This document shows, in pieces, positions 48,766 to 57,647 of a stretch of 64,000 nt of DNA. The notes below the pieces were generated by a model. It was not told the DNA's origin. It did not search any database and saw only the letters and a program-made list of their open reading frames with translations. Both the position numbers and the translations under genes were made by a program. Positions within the stretch are counted from its first letter, which is position 1; the number at the start of each line of letters is the position of its first letter. Source of the DNA: Cytobacillus sp. S13-E01 (GTDB lineage: Bacteria > Bacillota > Bacilli > Bacillales > Bacillaceae_L). Where the stretch lies: contig NZ_JARFVC010000001.1 of assembly GCF_029193815.1 (NCBI RefSeq), positions 248,001 to 312,000 of the forward strand. The letters run 5' to 3'.

Positions 48766-49485
48766 TTATTCGTCGTTTAGCTGACGAAGCTCTTGTTTAA
48801 TTTCCGTTTTTGATTTTGTCTTTTCGTCGATTTGCTTGATTACACGTGCTGGTGTTCCAGCTACTACTGTATATGGTGGTACATCTTCAATAACAATAGC
48901 GCCAGCAGCAACTACTGCACCTTTACCTACTGTTACACCTTCTAAAACAACAGCATTCGCACCAATTACTACATCATCCTCAACAACGACTGGCTTAGCT
49001 GAAGGTGGTTCAATTACACCTGCTAATACTGTACCAGCTCCAATGTGGCAATTTTTACCAACTGTTGCACGGCCACCAAGAACAGTATTCATATCGATCA
49101 TCGTGCCTTCGCCAATCACAGCACCAATATTAATAGAAGCACCCATCATAATGACAGCATTATCACCAATTTCAACTTGATCACGAATAATTGCACCTGG
49201 TTCAATACGGGCTTTAATACCTTTTAGATCAAGTAAAGGAATAGCTGAATTACGGCGGTCATTTTCGACAACATAGTCTTCAACCTTAGCTTCATGTTCC
49301 TCAATTGCAGTTTTAATTTCTTTCCATTCACCAAATACAACACCGGTATTACCTGTAACAAACACTTTAGATTCTGCTCCAAAATCAATACCTTCTAAAT
49401 CACCTTTGATATAGACTTTTACAGGTGTAGACTTTACACTATTTTGAATAAACGATATAATTTCATTTGCATCCATCATCTTCAT
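48766..49485 (-). CDS. dapH: Tetrahydrodipicolinate N-acetyltransferase
   Basis: 239 aa. Left-handed beta-helix acetyltransferase using acetyl-CoA, first enzyme of the acetyl-DAP branch. The hexapeptide-repeat region runs from about 95 to 205 ([52 protein letters not shown]). The N-terminus [16 protein letters not shown] is almost identical to the Bacillus protein. AGGAGG precedes the ATG. Confidence 0.97.
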   Translation of the reverse strand: MKMMDANEIISFIQNSVKSTPVKVYIKGDLEGIDFGAESKVFVTGNTGVVFGEWKEIKTAIEEHEAKVEDYVVENDRRNSAIPLLDLKGIKARIEPGAIIRDQVEIGDNAVIMMGASINIGAVIGEGTMIDMNTVLGGRATVGKNCHIGAGTVLAGVIEPPSAKPVVVEDDVVIGANAVVLEGVTVGKGAVVAAGAIVIEDVPPYTVVAGTPARVIKQIDEKTKSKTEIKQELRQLNDE

Positions 49486-49742
49486 ATGTTATAACCTCCT
49501 AAGTAGTACCTATTATTGTATTTATGGTTCGCTCTCTTTTCCCTCTTATAACCATTTGCTATCAAATTTACTAGGCTAATAAGGGAATTGCCAAGATGTC
49601 TTACTTAATGTATCAAACAAAAACTTTCATGACAAGAAAAAAAGTCTAATTATCTATAACTGATTACTCGAGATAAAGTGAAACTTTAAGAGTAGCCGAT
49701 TTCCATAAATTTCTAAATTTCGAATTCGCGATTTACTGCCCC

Positions 49743-50618
49743 TTATCCCTGCAATAAACTATCTTTAATTACTTTCACAAAAGCCTGCACTTGTTTTAAT
49801 TCAAAGGCTGACTCGTAACCAACTAACCATGTATCTCTCTTAAATGGTTCTCCAATATCATTTAATAACGGGATTTTAAAAATATTTGTATCAGTCTCAC
49901 TCAAGGTTATCGATGGTAAAATCGCATATCCTATGCCATTTAAAGTCATTTGCTTACATGTTTCTATTTGATCGACAACGATTGTACGTTTAGGGCTTGT
50001 TTGAAATTTGGTATGCCACCATTCTTGAATTTCCTGATAGTATGTGGAATCGCTTTTAAATTGGATAAATGGTCGTTCTGTTTCCATTACTTGCTCTATT
50101 TCTTGTATTTCTGTATCTACTAGATAAAGTGTGTCTGTTAGAAGATGCTGTTTGACACCTTTCCAATCAGGATTTCCACGAATAATACCAATATGGACTG
50201 AATTATCATATAAATTTTTTAATATGTCGCTACTCCACCCGGTCAATAATGATATTTTCGCATGAGGATAGGTTGTCACAAACTTTTTTAACACTTGAGG
50301 TAACCAATTCTGTCCGATAATTGATGCACAGGCAAGTTTAAGTGTTCCGTGCACCTCCAAATCTAATCCTTGAATTTGTTCCCGAAGGGCCTCTTCTTTT
50401 TCCACTACATCCTTTGCAAATTCAATGATTCTTTCCCCCGCTGGTGTGGCAGTTAAACCTTTTTGAGAGCGAATAAAAATTTGTGTTCCCCAGGATTTTT
50501 CAATTGATTGTAAACGTTGAGATAGTGCCGGCTGTGACACAAATAGCCTTTCTGACGCTTTTCTCATATTCATTTCATTTGCTAATACAACTAACATCCG
50601 AAACTCTGAAAATTGCAA
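49743..50618 (-). CDS. ccpC: LysR-type regulator CcpC
   Basis: 291 aa. N-terminal winged HTH (about 1-60; RKASERLFVSQPALSQRLQ recognition region) and a periplasmic-binding-like effector domain (about 90-291). The IIRGNPDWKG and FIQFKSDSTYYQEIQ segments match B. subtilis CcpC, which represses citZ and citB and senses citrate. Synteny beside dapH agrees. The start is TTG at 50618 after GGGTGAAGGA. The flavodoxin genes ykuNOP that lie next to ccpC in B. subtilis are absent here. Confidence 0.93.
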   Translation of the reverse strand: MQFSEFRMLVVLANEMNMRKASERLFVSQPALSQRLQSIEKSWGTQIFIRSQKGLTATPAGERIIEFAKDVVEKEEALREQIQGLDLEVHGTLKLACASIIGQNWLPQVLKKFVTTYPHAKISLLTGWSSDILKNLYDNSVHIGIIRGNPDWKGVKQHLLTDTLYLVDTEIQEIEQVMETERPFIQFKSDSTYYQEIQEWWHTKFQTSPKRTIVVDQIETCKQMTLNGIGYAILPSITLSETDTNIFKIPLLNDIGEPFKRDTWLVGYESAFELKQVQAFVKVIKDSLLQG

Positions 50619-50910
50619 GGTTCCTTCACCCTTTTAATAAGATTTACTTATATTATATCTTAATCTTTTTGTAATTTCATTATGACACTTGTGGTTATAT
50701 AATAAACATATGAGAGCATTGGAGATAAGGTGGTGGAAATGGAAGAGGTACCTAGTTTACATATGTTTTTTTCTGTTAGGTAGGAAATTAGTAATCTCCG
50801 CCCTGCACCAGCTACTAACATTTATTTACATTGCGACTGATAATTCAATTAGCTTATAGAATACTATTTCAATAAGCTGTTAATCAGGAAATCTAACTGG
50901 AGGAATTTAA

Positions 50911-51279
50911 TTGAAAATAAACATAAAAAAAATCGATCATGTACAAATTTGCATACCTATTGGTGAAGAAAATAAGGCACGACAATTTTATACTGACCTA
51001 CTTGGCTTGGTGGAATTGGAAAAACCTGACTCTTTAAAAGAGAATGGGGGCTTATGGTATACCATCGGTGATATCGAACTTCATATTGGGACGGAAGAAA
51101 TGTCTACATATAAAAGTAAACGTCACCCCGCATTTGAAGTTTCGAACCTTGAAACAATTCGAACTTATTTAGAGGAGAAAAAAATAAAAACAAAAGATGA
51201 AAAACCTATTCCAAATGTAAATAGATTTTCTTTTTTAGACCCGTTCGGAAATAGAATTGAATTTTTAGAAAAACTGTAA
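50911..51279 (+). CDS. VOC/glyoxalase-family protein
   Basis: 122 aa. Two beta-alpha-beta-beta-beta units of the vicinal oxygen chelate fold. Likely metal ligands: His in KIDHVQICI, His in IELHIG, and Glu in GNRIEFLE; the KRHPAFEV His begins the second unit. It could be a glyoxalase, dioxygenase or thiol transferase; context gives no hint. The TTG start has GGAGG 7 nt upstream. Single gene between ccpC and a convergent MFS gene. Confidence 0.82.
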   Translation: MKINIKKIDHVQICIPIGEENKARQFYTDLLGLVELEKPDSLKENGGLWYTIGDIELHIGTEEMSTYKSKRHPAFEVSNLETIRTYLEEKKIKTKDEKPIPNVNRFSFLDPFGNRIEFLEKL

Positions 51280-51297
51280 ACTCGCAATCTAGTTGAA

Positions 51298-51334
51298 AAC
51301 ATCCAACTGGTTCACCCAGCTGGATGCACTTTTT
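51298..51334. terminator. Terminator between VOC and MFS genes
   Basis: CATCCA-CTGG / CCAG-TGGATG stem with one mismatch, then CACTTTTT. Confidence 0.75.
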
Positions 51335-51335
51335 C

Positions 51336-52841
51336 CTACCTTTGCCCCTTAGGTAAAAAGATAATCAATAAAAAGCTAATAACCGCAAAGACAAATACTC
51401 CCCAATAAACATAATGAAGCGAGATTGTTAATCCTTCTTGTAGAACAGAACGTACAGATTCTGATAAAGCGTTTCGTTCTTGTTCATTTAATAAAATATT
51501 CATTGATTCAAGCGAAACATTTTCAATTCCTTCTGACCGAATATAGGATTGAAGTTTACTATTAAGAATACCGCCAAGTAATGCGGCTCCAATCGTACTA
51601 CCTAATGTTCGCATAAACATATTTGCTGCAGTTGCTACTCCTCTCATTTGCCATTCTACGGTACTTTGAATCGAGACTATAAATGAAGTTGTTGTCATCC
51701 CCATACCAATCCCTACCATAAAAGACGCGAATGCAGCCCACAATGGCCCATCATCAGGAGATAGTGTTACAAATATTACACTTCCAAAAATTAATGCTAC
51801 CCCGCCAATAAGTGAGGTTGTACGAAAGCCAATTTTTAACAGCATCCGCCCTGCCACAGTAGATGCTATTGGCCAACCAATCGACATTGTCGTTAAGGTA
51901 AAACCTGCTACAATCGGCGAGCGCTCCATCACCCCCTGGACGAAAGCGGGCAAAAAGCTAGATATACCAATAAGCATGACTCCTGTCGTTAATGAAGTTA
52001 GATTAGCAATAAAAATTGATTTTTCTTTCCAAATCGCAAATGGCATCATCGGATCTTGTACATGTTTCTCTTGCCAAACAAATAAAATAAATGCAATAAG
52101 TGATATAGCTACTAATGAAAGAACAGTTGGTGACGTCCAGGAGAATCGTACGCCACCTTCAACTAATACAAACATTATTGAACTTATCGCAATAAATAAA
52201 AGAATGGCTCCTAGTAAATCGATCGAATGTTTTTTCTTTTCAATACCTTCGTGTAAAAATAACACTAATACGATAATTGCTAAGATACCTAGTGGAACAT
52301 TAATCCAAAATACAAGTCTCCAGCTTACAAATTCGACGAAAACTCCACCAAGCGCTGGTCCCATTATCGCTGAAATTCCCCACACACTTGAAAGATAGCC
52401 TTGAATTTTTGCTCTTTCTTCTTTATTATACATATCACCTACTATCGTTGAAGCGATAGGCATGACAGCACCAGCACCGAAGCCTTGGATAAACCGAAAT
52501 AAGATTAACAGTTTCATTGATGTTGCAAATCCACTTAATATTGAACCTATAAGAAAGACAATGATACCAAATATTAAAATTGGTTTTCTACCAAAGAGAT
52601 CAGATAGTTTTCCATAAATAAGTACTGTTACGGCATTCATTAATAAATATGAAGAAAAGACCCAGCTATATAATGAGAATCCACCTAGATCCCCTACAAT
52701 TGCCGGCATTGCAGTAGCAACGATAGTCGCTTCGATCGCAGCCATAAACATCGCCAGCATAACAGCAGCTAGGACTAAGGGTCTATTTGTTTGTTTCGAT
52801 TCTATTTTCTCTCTTAATTTTTTTGGAATAGCTTGGCCCAT
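51336..52841 (-). CDS. MFS drug exporter, DHA2/EmrB-QacA type
   Basis: 501 aa with about 14 TM helices. Motif A GKLSDLFGRKP in loop 2-3 and antiporter motif C in the fifth helix (GPALGGVFVEF). Early TM1 acidic residue in AAIEATIVATAMP is the DHA2 hallmark. Probably a proton-coupled multidrug exporter. ATG at 52841 has AAGGAGT upstream; the frame runs on to 52955, but that extension translates repeat B2 and is rejected. It lies downstream of darB without a strong terminator between. Confidence 0.9.
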   Translation of the reverse strand: MGQAIPKKLREKIESKQTNRPLVLAAVMLAMFMAAIEATIVATAMPAIVGDLGGFSLYSWVFSSYLLMNAVTVLIYGKLSDLFGRKPILIFGIIVFLIGSILSGFATSMKLLILFRFIQGFGAGAVMPIASTIVGDMYNKEERAKIQGYLSSVWGISAIMGPALGGVFVEFVSWRLVFWINVPLGILAIIVLVLFLHEGIEKKKHSIDLLGAILLFIAISSIMFVLVEGGVRFSWTSPTVLSLVAISLIAFILFVWQEKHVQDPMMPFAIWKEKSIFIANLTSLTTGVMLIGISSFLPAFVQGVMERSPIVAGFTLTTMSIGWPIASTVAGRMLLKIGFRTTSLIGGVALIFGSVIFVTLSPDDGPLWAAFASFMVGIGMGMTTTSFIVSIQSTVEWQMRGVATAANMFMRTLGSTIGAALLGGILNSKLQSYIRSEGIENVSLESMNILLNEQERNALSESVRSVLQEGLTISLHYVYWGVFVFAVISFLLIIFLPKGQR

Positions 52842-52874
52842 TTTTATCCTACTCCTTATTTGGGAACTAAAAAA

Positions 52875-52929
52875 ATAAAGGAAACTTCCCTCAGTGGGGG
52901 GTCTTACTGCCCGATAATGCGGGATAAAA
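52875..52929 (-). repeat. Dispersed repeat, family B short form (B2)
   Basis: 55-bp version of B1 in opposite orientation: ATAAAGGAAACTTCCCTCAG at one end and CCCGATAATGCGGGATAAAA at the other. The central hairpin is missing and a single CCCACT remains at the junction. It sits in the MFS leader. Confidence 0.75.
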
Positions 52930-52931
52930 GT

Positions 52932-52956
52932 AATGACCTTCAATGTGAAGGTCACT
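52932..52956 (-). terminator. Terminator of darB
   Basis: TGACCTTC / GAAGGTCA perfect stem with 5-nt loop, followed by TTACTTTTAT on the minus strand. Confidence 0.6.
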
Positions 52957-52960
52957 ATTT

Positions 52961-53404
52961 TTATTTATTTAATTTTTTTATATGGTTATTTAGTTGTTTC
53001 AGTACTGCACGTCTCGTAAAAATGCCTTCGAAGAACTTTTCATCATTCTCTACACATACAAATGAATGATTTACGACAAGTTCCAATCCCTTTGAAACCT
53101 CATCATATAAGTTAAGAACAGGAATGTTGATATTCATGACTTCTTCAACTTTCATATGTTCCAGCCGCTCAAATTCAATTCTTTCTAATCCTAAAATCGA
53201 ATCAAATATTAAGGTCGAACTGATTAATCCATGTAGCTTATAATAAGGATCTAGCACAGGAACAGCAGTATATCCTGTCTTTGTTAGAACAAGTAACGCA
53301 TGCTCTAAATTATTACCAATTTGAACATGGGCAACTTTATCTGCTTGAATTATTAAGTCTTTAACCGTTGTTTCTAAAAACTCTCCACTTTGAAGACTAA
53401 TCAT
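52961..53404 (-). CDS. darB: CBS-domain c-di-AMP-binding protein DarB
   Basis: 147 aa. Two CBS motifs (about 18-65 and 82-135) and little else. Matches B. subtilis YkuL/DarB in length and position. From literature: DarB binds c-di-AMP, and when free of it stimulates the (p)ppGpp synthetase Rel and pyruvate carboxylase. The pyc gene is also in this window. Specific c-di-AMP contacts cannot be verified by eye. The ATG follows a GAGGGGAAT purine run. Confidence 0.9.
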   Translation of the reverse strand: MISLQSGEFLETTVKDLIIQADKVAHVQIGNNLEHALLVLTKTGYTAVPVLDPYYKLHGLISSTLIFDSILGLERIEFERLEHMKVEEVMNINIPVLNLYDEVSKGLELVVNHSFVCVENDEKFFEGIFTRRAVLKQLNNHIKKLNK

Positions 53405-53586
53405 AGCTGTATTCCCCTCATCAAAAAATTATTTCTAGTATACATTATGCAAACATCTTGGGTTATGGTTGTGAAATTCAGGTTGGAAAGAGAACAAAAC
53501 TTTACCATTTTATCTCAATCTTATTTTAACATATAATTCAAATTTTTTCTCCGAAAACGCTTTCTTTTTCGGAAAAACAACTAGAA

Positions 53587-53617
53587 AAAGACCACCACTA
53601 TTATATTCTAGTGGTCG
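53587..53617 (-). terminator. Terminator of abbA
   Basis: ACCACTA / TAGTGGT stem with 8-nt loop; minus-strand T-run CTTTTTC. Confidence 0.75.
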
Positions 53618-53667
53618 CCCAAACGAAATCTATAAAGTAAACTTTAATCAGCGATGATTGTTTTAAA

Positions 53668-53862
53668 TTACATTTCACTAATTAACTTATCGTATAATGC
53701 TATTAACCGTTTATAAACTACTTCATCCGAAGGCTTTGAACCACTCTCGATATCTGCTATTTCAACGGTTACTAAATCTAATGCGTATCTTTGGTTAAAC
53801 AAGATTTCCAACAAAAGTGCTTGTTCATCTTTTGAAAGCATGGTAGTAGATGCGTTCCCCAT
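53668..53862 (-). CDS. abbA: AbrB antirepressor AbbA
   Basis: 64 aa, close to the 65 aa of B. subtilis AbbA (YkzF). Helical; the region LSKDEQALLLEILFNQRYAL … ADIESGSK … YKRLIALYDK shares the AbbA layout. AbbA is a DNA mimic that binds the transition-state regulator AbrB and relieves repression. ATG at 53862 has AGGGGGA 10 nt upstream; the frame opens at 53898. It sits between ykuK and ykuL (darB), as in B. subtilis. Synteny makes this reliable despite the short length. Confidence 0.85.
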   Translation of the reverse strand: MGNASTTMLSKDEQALLLEILFNQRYALDLVTVEIADIESGSKPSDEVVYKRLIALYDKLISEM

Positions 53863-53952
53863 CCATATTTTCCCCCTATAAAATAAATTGACTCCCATAC
53901 CTAATTATAGTGAGGAAATTGGCTAAAAATGCTTATTTACCCGTAATCTTTT

Positions 53953-54471
53953 TTATTTGGTATACCGATTTGCATAACTGAATGCAGCATAGGAGTCAGG
54001 CTTTATTTTCGCTTCTAATCCCATTGCATTAATTCTTCCAGTCATATCTGAAATCAGATCTTTTGTAACACCCTTCTTTCCAATATCTAAATGAATTTCC
54101 AGTGTTAAATCAGCACCTACTTCAGCGTATGGCAGAATTAGATCTGTTAACTCCATTAGATACTCTGTAGTGAACATATAAGCAATTTCTTGACTAAAAG
54201 ACGTTTCTAATGATATTTTTTCCCTTACACTTTTTATTGGACGCAGTATACAATAATTTTTCAGACAACCCCAGGCACCCTTTCCAACTCTGTGTAGATG
54301 AATGGCAGTAATAAAACGAGTTTCGTCCTGGTGTACCTGTGAATCAGTACCAATTGAAAGACGATAGCGAGCACGTGGATCCTTCATAATAAAATCTTTC
54401 AGGCGATTTATTACTGTCTCAAAATCCATATTTCCTTCCGTCACATTATAAAACGTAAAGGTCTCACTCAT
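53953..54471 (-). CDS. ykuK: YkuK family RNase H-like protein
   Basis: 172 aa. DUF458 family, RNase H-like fold. Potential catalytic acids: Asp43 in IGTDSQVHQDE, Glu/Asp in GADLTLEIHLDIGKKG, and a late Asp in KPDSYAAFSYANRY. B. subtilis YkuK lies beside abbA, as here. Activity is not established in the family as far as I know. AGGAG upstream of the ATG. Confidence 0.88.
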   Translation of the reverse strand: MSETFTFYNVTEGNMDFETVINRLKDFIMKDPRARYRLSIGTDSQVHQDETRFITAIHLHRVGKGAWGCLKNYCILRPIKSVREKISLETSFSQEIAYMFTTEYLMELTDLILPYAEVGADLTLEIHLDIGKKGVTKDLISDMTGRINAMGLEAKIKPDSYAAFSYANRYTK

Positions 54472-54537
54472 TTTACAGCTCCTTTGTTAGTATTCTATTG
54501 ATATACTATACGTCCGTGTTAAGTTAATTGTTACATG

Positions 54538-54605
54538 AAAAGCGCAGGGCGCCCGGAGCTAGACATTAAGACTAGGTACAAATTTTTATACTTGCTTATC
54601 TTTTA
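54538..54605 (+). repeat. Dispersed repeat, family A short form (R8)
   Basis: Reads AAAAGCGCAGGGCGCCCGGA then GCTAGACATTAAGACTAGGT and TTTATACTTGCTTATC. The two GGCGCCCG boxes of R2 are fused into one and the whole hairpin is gone. Confidence 0.85.
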
Positions 54606-54670
54606 AAGAAAACTTGGCTGGCGCCTAGTCATTTGACGACTGCCTAGTTGCCCTTACACGTTAGAAAGTA
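54606..54670 (-). repeat. Dispersed repeat, family C copy 2
   Basis: Reverse complement begins CTTTCTAACGTGTAAGGGCA and ends TTTTCTTT, like 11,841-11,909. It directly follows R8, so 54.5-54.7 kb is a composite repeat zone. No gene in 54,472-54,750. Confidence 0.4.
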
Positions 54671-54749
54671 GTTATACTTTCTGATGAGGTTAATCAGAAC
54701 GAGTTTTTTTAAGTCTTCCGTAAAACAAAAAAATTATACATTTAACCAT

Positions 54750-54783
54750 AAAAAAAGCCTTTCAACTTAATGAAAGACTTTTT
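54750..54783 (-). terminator. Terminator of zinc-ribbon gene
   Basis: AAGTCTTTCA / TGAAAGGCTT stem with one mismatch, followed by TTTTTT on the minus strand. Confidence 0.8.
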
Positions 54784-54925
54784 ACCCCTTACTTGTCTCA
54801 ATATTTCTTTTGACAAAATTACATTTTGAACAGGTAAAAATTACGTTTTGATTAGATTGTGCGGTTAGAACTTCCTCAAGTCTTGATTTACTTTGACATT
54901 TTGGACAAGTAACCATTGGATCCAT
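54782..54925 (-). CDS. Small zinc-ribbon protein (47 aa)
   Basis: Too short for usual ORF cut-offs but well supported. GGAGG lies 7 nt before the ATG, it starts 20 bp after the YueI-like gene, and a terminator follows the stop. Sequence starts MDPMVTCPKCQSKSRLEEVL and carries two knuckles, CPKC (7-10) and CSKC (32-35), that would bind one zinc. It may bind nucleic acid or a protein partner; function unknown. Confidence 0.8.
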   Translation of the reverse strand: MDPMVTCPKCQSKSRLEEVLTAQSNQNVIFTCSKCNFVKRNIETSKG

Positions 54926-54945
54926 AAGAAAGCCTCCATTTTAGT

Positions 54946-55323
54946 TTAAAAGTCTTCAGCCTTAATATAAATATTTGGCAAATTAATCGCACGGTTCTTA
55001 GTTGCAAGTACTAATCCAATATCTGTACTGCTTTTTAAATCATCCACTATCGTAAATGGTACATTTGATTTATTAGCTAATTTAATGTATTTAGATAGAT
55101 AAGCATAATTAATTTCTCCATCTAAAAACAATTGACAGTCAGGGTATTGTTTCATCAATCTCTGAATAGGTTGATAAGTGGTATTCTTCATGACTTGTCT
55201 ATTTGTTAAAGCTAGAATGACTCGTTCTTTAATCGTAGATAAGAACTTCTTTCGTTCATCTATATTTGTTTCTTTAACTCCGTGTATACCTTTATCAATA
55301 TAATCTTCAAGATTCCCGCTCAT
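54946..55323 (-). CDS. YueI-family protein (DUF1694)
   Basis: 125 aa, soluble. Features resembling the YueI family: ERVILALTNRQVM near 32-44, YPDCQLFLDGEINYAYLSKYIKLA centrally, and DIGLVLATKNRAI near the C-terminus. Alpha/beta; function unknown. It follows ykuJ by 59 bp in the ykuJ-ykuK operon, where B. subtilis does not have it to my knowledge. Confidence 0.75.
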   Translation of the reverse strand: MSGNLEDYIDKGIHGVKETNIDERKKFLSTIKERVILALTNRQVMKNTTYQPIQRLMKQYPDCQLFLDGEINYAYLSKYIKLANKSNVPFTIVDDLKSSTDIGLVLATKNRAINLPNIYIKAEDF

Positions 55324-55382
55324 TGGCCACCTCTACTATTTCAGGTTTGAGATGTTTAACGACAAGATTAATTAAACCAACT

Positions 55383-55619
55383 TTAGTTTATTACATCAAA
55401 AATTTCAATCGCAATCATATCTACATTATCAAATTGATATGATTTAGGCTTTTCCCCTTGTTGATAAATTTCTAGTTCAAACGTACTTGTTTTTTCAAAA
55501 TACTTTACACTACATTTTTTTTCACCATTTACTTCAAAAAATCGTTGTGGAGGTTCTCCCCCATCTGATTTTTCTTGTAGACTTATTAAGCGTGTTAAAA
55601 TTCCTTGAAGCTGTGACAT
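55383..55619 (-). CDS. ykuJ: YkuJ family protein (DUF1797)
   Basis: 78 aa, the family length. The FFEVNGEKKCSVKYFEKTSTFELEIY strand region and the FDNVDMIAIEIFDV end are diagnostic. Small alpha+beta dimeric protein without known function. GGAGAGG precedes the ATG. First gene of the ykuJ-(yueI-like)-zinc ribbon-ykuK-abbA-darB run. Confidence 0.88.
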   Translation of the reverse strand: MSQLQGILTRLISLQEKSDGGEPPQRFFEVNGEKKCSVKYFEKTSTFELEIYQQGEKPKSYQFDNVDMIAIEIFDVIN

Positions 55620-55871
55620 ATTACCTCTCCTTCCTCTATAGATGCCCTTTTATCATAGCATTAACAATCCTGTTTGTTCTATCCAAAAATTTATAGATCT
55701 TATGTATTAATTCACTTAGATAATTTTCAGAATTGCAAAACCATTTTTCTTTACACTATTCATTAATCAGCTTACAATATTCAGTAGATAAAGTAAAACT
55801 TTAATTGGTTCTAGAATATTCCAAGTTTTTGGGTGGATTTCTTACAGCCCATAGTTAAAGGAGCTGATAAC

Positions 55872-56840
55872 TTGAAAAATCCGATAAAGATAACAGATAG
55901 AATTTATCTGATCGATGATTTTGATTTAGGTAGACCAGCACGAACAGGCACATATGTCATTAAAGAAGACAAACTAACGATCGTCGAGACATGTGCAAGC
56001 CCTTCTATACCATATATTCTAGAAGGTTTACATACTTTAAACATCCAACCTGAAGATATCGAGTATATTATTGTAACACATATTCACCTTGATCACGCAG
56101 GTGGAGTTGGGTTATTAATAGAAAAATGTCCAAATGCAAAGGTAATCGTACATCCAAAAGGAGCGCGCCACCTTGTTAATCCTTCCAGGTTAATTGCTGG
56201 TGCAAAAGCAGTTTATGGTGATCAGTTTGAAGCGCTTTTCGACCCTATTTTACCCATCCGAGAGGACAAAATAATCATAAAAGAAGACGGTTCAACCTTA
56301 GAACTTTCGAAGGATTGTCAGTTAACTTTTTATGATACCCCTGGTCATGCAAATCATCACTTTAGTATCCATGAGTCTGTTAGTAATGGCATATTTACTG
56401 GAGATACAGTGGGGATTTATTATCACGAACTGGTTTCAGAGGGTATAGAGCTTTATCTGCCATCAACATCACCAAATCAATTTAACCCAACTGCAATGCT
56501 TCAATCTGCAAAACGTATTGAAGAATTAAAAGTAAATTTTATTTATTTTGGCCATTATGGAATGTCTTCAAATGTTAATGAGGTATTTAAGCAATTACAC
56601 TATTGGCTCCCTTATTTCATGGAAGCTGGAAAAATAGGACTTACCACCACAGAAAATAAGACTTTATTAGAACAAAAGGACGCAGTTAAAAACGCTTTAC
56701 TAGCTCCTATCACAACCTATTTAGATGAAAAAAACATTCCAAGAGACCATGAAGTATATTCGATTCTAAACCTTGATCTAGACGTTTGCTCAATGGGTAT
56801 CGTTGATTATTATCATAAAAATCAAAAGAAGACTAATTAG
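55872..56840 (+). CDS. MBL-fold metallo-hydrolase
   Basis: 322 aa. Metallo-beta-lactamase fold with HIHLDHAGG (zinc motif 1), PGHANHH (third ligand), FTGDT (bridging Asp) and YFGHYG (last His). Binuclear zinc hydrolase of unknown substrate; glyoxalase II-like or lactonase-like roles are possible. The frame opens at 55833, but TTG at 55872 has AAAGGAG at exact 8-nt spacing. Monocistronic, convergent with a DUF3993-like gene through a shared terminator. Confidence 0.85.
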   Translation: MKNPIKITDRIYLIDDFDLGRPARTGTYVIKEDKLTIVETCASPSIPYILEGLHTLNIQPEDIEYIIVTHIHLDHAGGVGLLIEKCPNAKVIVHPKGARHLVNPSRLIAGAKAVYGDQFEALFDPILPIREDKIIIKEDGSTLELSKDCQLTFYDTPGHANHHFSIHESVSNGIFTGDTVGIYYHELVSEGIELYLPSTSPNQFNPTAMLQSAKRIEELKVNFIYFGHYGMSSNVNEVFKQLHYWLPYFMEAGKIGLTTTENKTLLEQKDAVKNALLAPITTYLDEKNIPRDHEVYSILNLDLDVCSMGIVDYYHKNQKKTN

Positions 56841-56870
56841 CTGAGATAATTACATAATTCTCTACATAAG

Positions 56871-56938
56871 AAAAGCGCAGGGCGCCCGGAGCTAGACACT
56901 AAAACTAGGTTCAAATTTTTATACTTTCTTATCTTTTG
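56871..56938 (+). repeat. Dispersed repeat, family A short form (R9)
   Basis: AAAAGCGCAGGGCGCCCGGA with the usual GCTAGACACTAAAACTAGGT tail. Hairpin deleted as in R8. It lies between the MBL gene and the terminator. Confidence 0.85.
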
Positions 56939-56976
56939 AAAAAAGGAACCATTTTCACTTAAAGGTTCCTTTTTTC
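56939..56976. terminator. Bidirectional terminator overlapping DUF3993 gene end
   Basis: AAAAAAGGAACC / GGTTCCTTTTTT stem; the minus-strand 5' arm consists of the last codons of the gene (Lys-Lys-Gly-Thr). Confidence 0.85.
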
Positions 56977-57647
56977 ATATAGAATGCTTGATTTTTATAT
57001 TCCATTTCTAGAAAGGAATATAGACTAAAAATTGTGTTGGGAGCTAAATATCCTAGAAACTCTGACGTTGCGGGATGGGAGTATGTCTCATTTTTAATTT
57101 CAAGAGAAATACTATTTACGTTTGCCTCATTGTTTTCTAACTCCTTTATGAACTCAGGTTTTTCTTCACTGATTTCATTTTTATTGACTTTCCATTTTGA
57201 TCCATCTTTTACAAGTATGATGGCCTCATAGTGGTCGTTATACGTTACAGGACCTTCATTGCTTTTAGGAAAAAATTCATAAATAACGTATCTATTTTGT
57301 TCTTCATCAAAAATGACGTTTGTATCATTCGTATAGGAAAAGAACGGAATATAATAAAGGGAAAAATCAGTTCCATATGTTATATAACCCTCTTCCTCTA
57401 GAAAAAGGTTTTCCTCTAAAAACAGTTTGGCGTATTCATCACTAAAGTACGGTTTTAAAATATCCCTTATTTCACCATATGCACGGTAGCGCTCACCAAT
57501 TGAGATTTGTGCTTCAAAAGCTTCCTTTAAAAATTCAAAAGCTTCATCATTTGTTAGCCGCTCATTTGCTGATGCTATTACAGGTCGGTGCATTAATAAG
57601 AATCCTATAATAACAAGTAACAACATCGTGTAAATACGTTTTCGCAT
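56955..57647 (-). CDS. Secreted protein, DUF3993-like
   Basis: 230 aa. N-terminal signal peptide (about 1-26, cleavage after a VIASA-type site) and no further TM segment. The region EAFEAQISIGERYRAYGEI … LKPYFSDEYAKLFLEENLF and DHYEAIILVKDGSKWKVNK resembles DUF3993 secreted proteins of Bacillus; the assignment is moderate. Tail FSLYSFLEMEYKNQAFYMKK. Function unknown. Monocistronic. Confidence 0.7.
   Translation of the reverse strand: MRKRIYTMLLLVIIGFLLMHRPVIASANERLTNDEAFEFLKEAFEAQISIGERYRAYGEIRDILKPYFSDEYAKLFLEENLFLEEEGYITYGTDFSLYYIPFFSYTNDTNVIFDEEQNRYVIYEFFPKSNEGPVTYNDHYEAIILVKDGSKWKVNKNEISEEKPEFIKELENNEANVNSISLEIKNETYSHPATSEFLGYLAPNTIFSLYSFLEMEYKNQAFYMKKGTFK

Noticed and set aside
50700-50790. 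Small ORF (14 codons) with a purine run between ccpC and the VOC gene
   Set aside because: Very short, with no terminator or conserved pattern; likely chance.
52842-52955. N-terminal extension of 38 residues on the MFS exporter
   Set aside because: It translates the B2 repeat and terminator region. ATG at 52841 has AAGGAGT and fits the family start.
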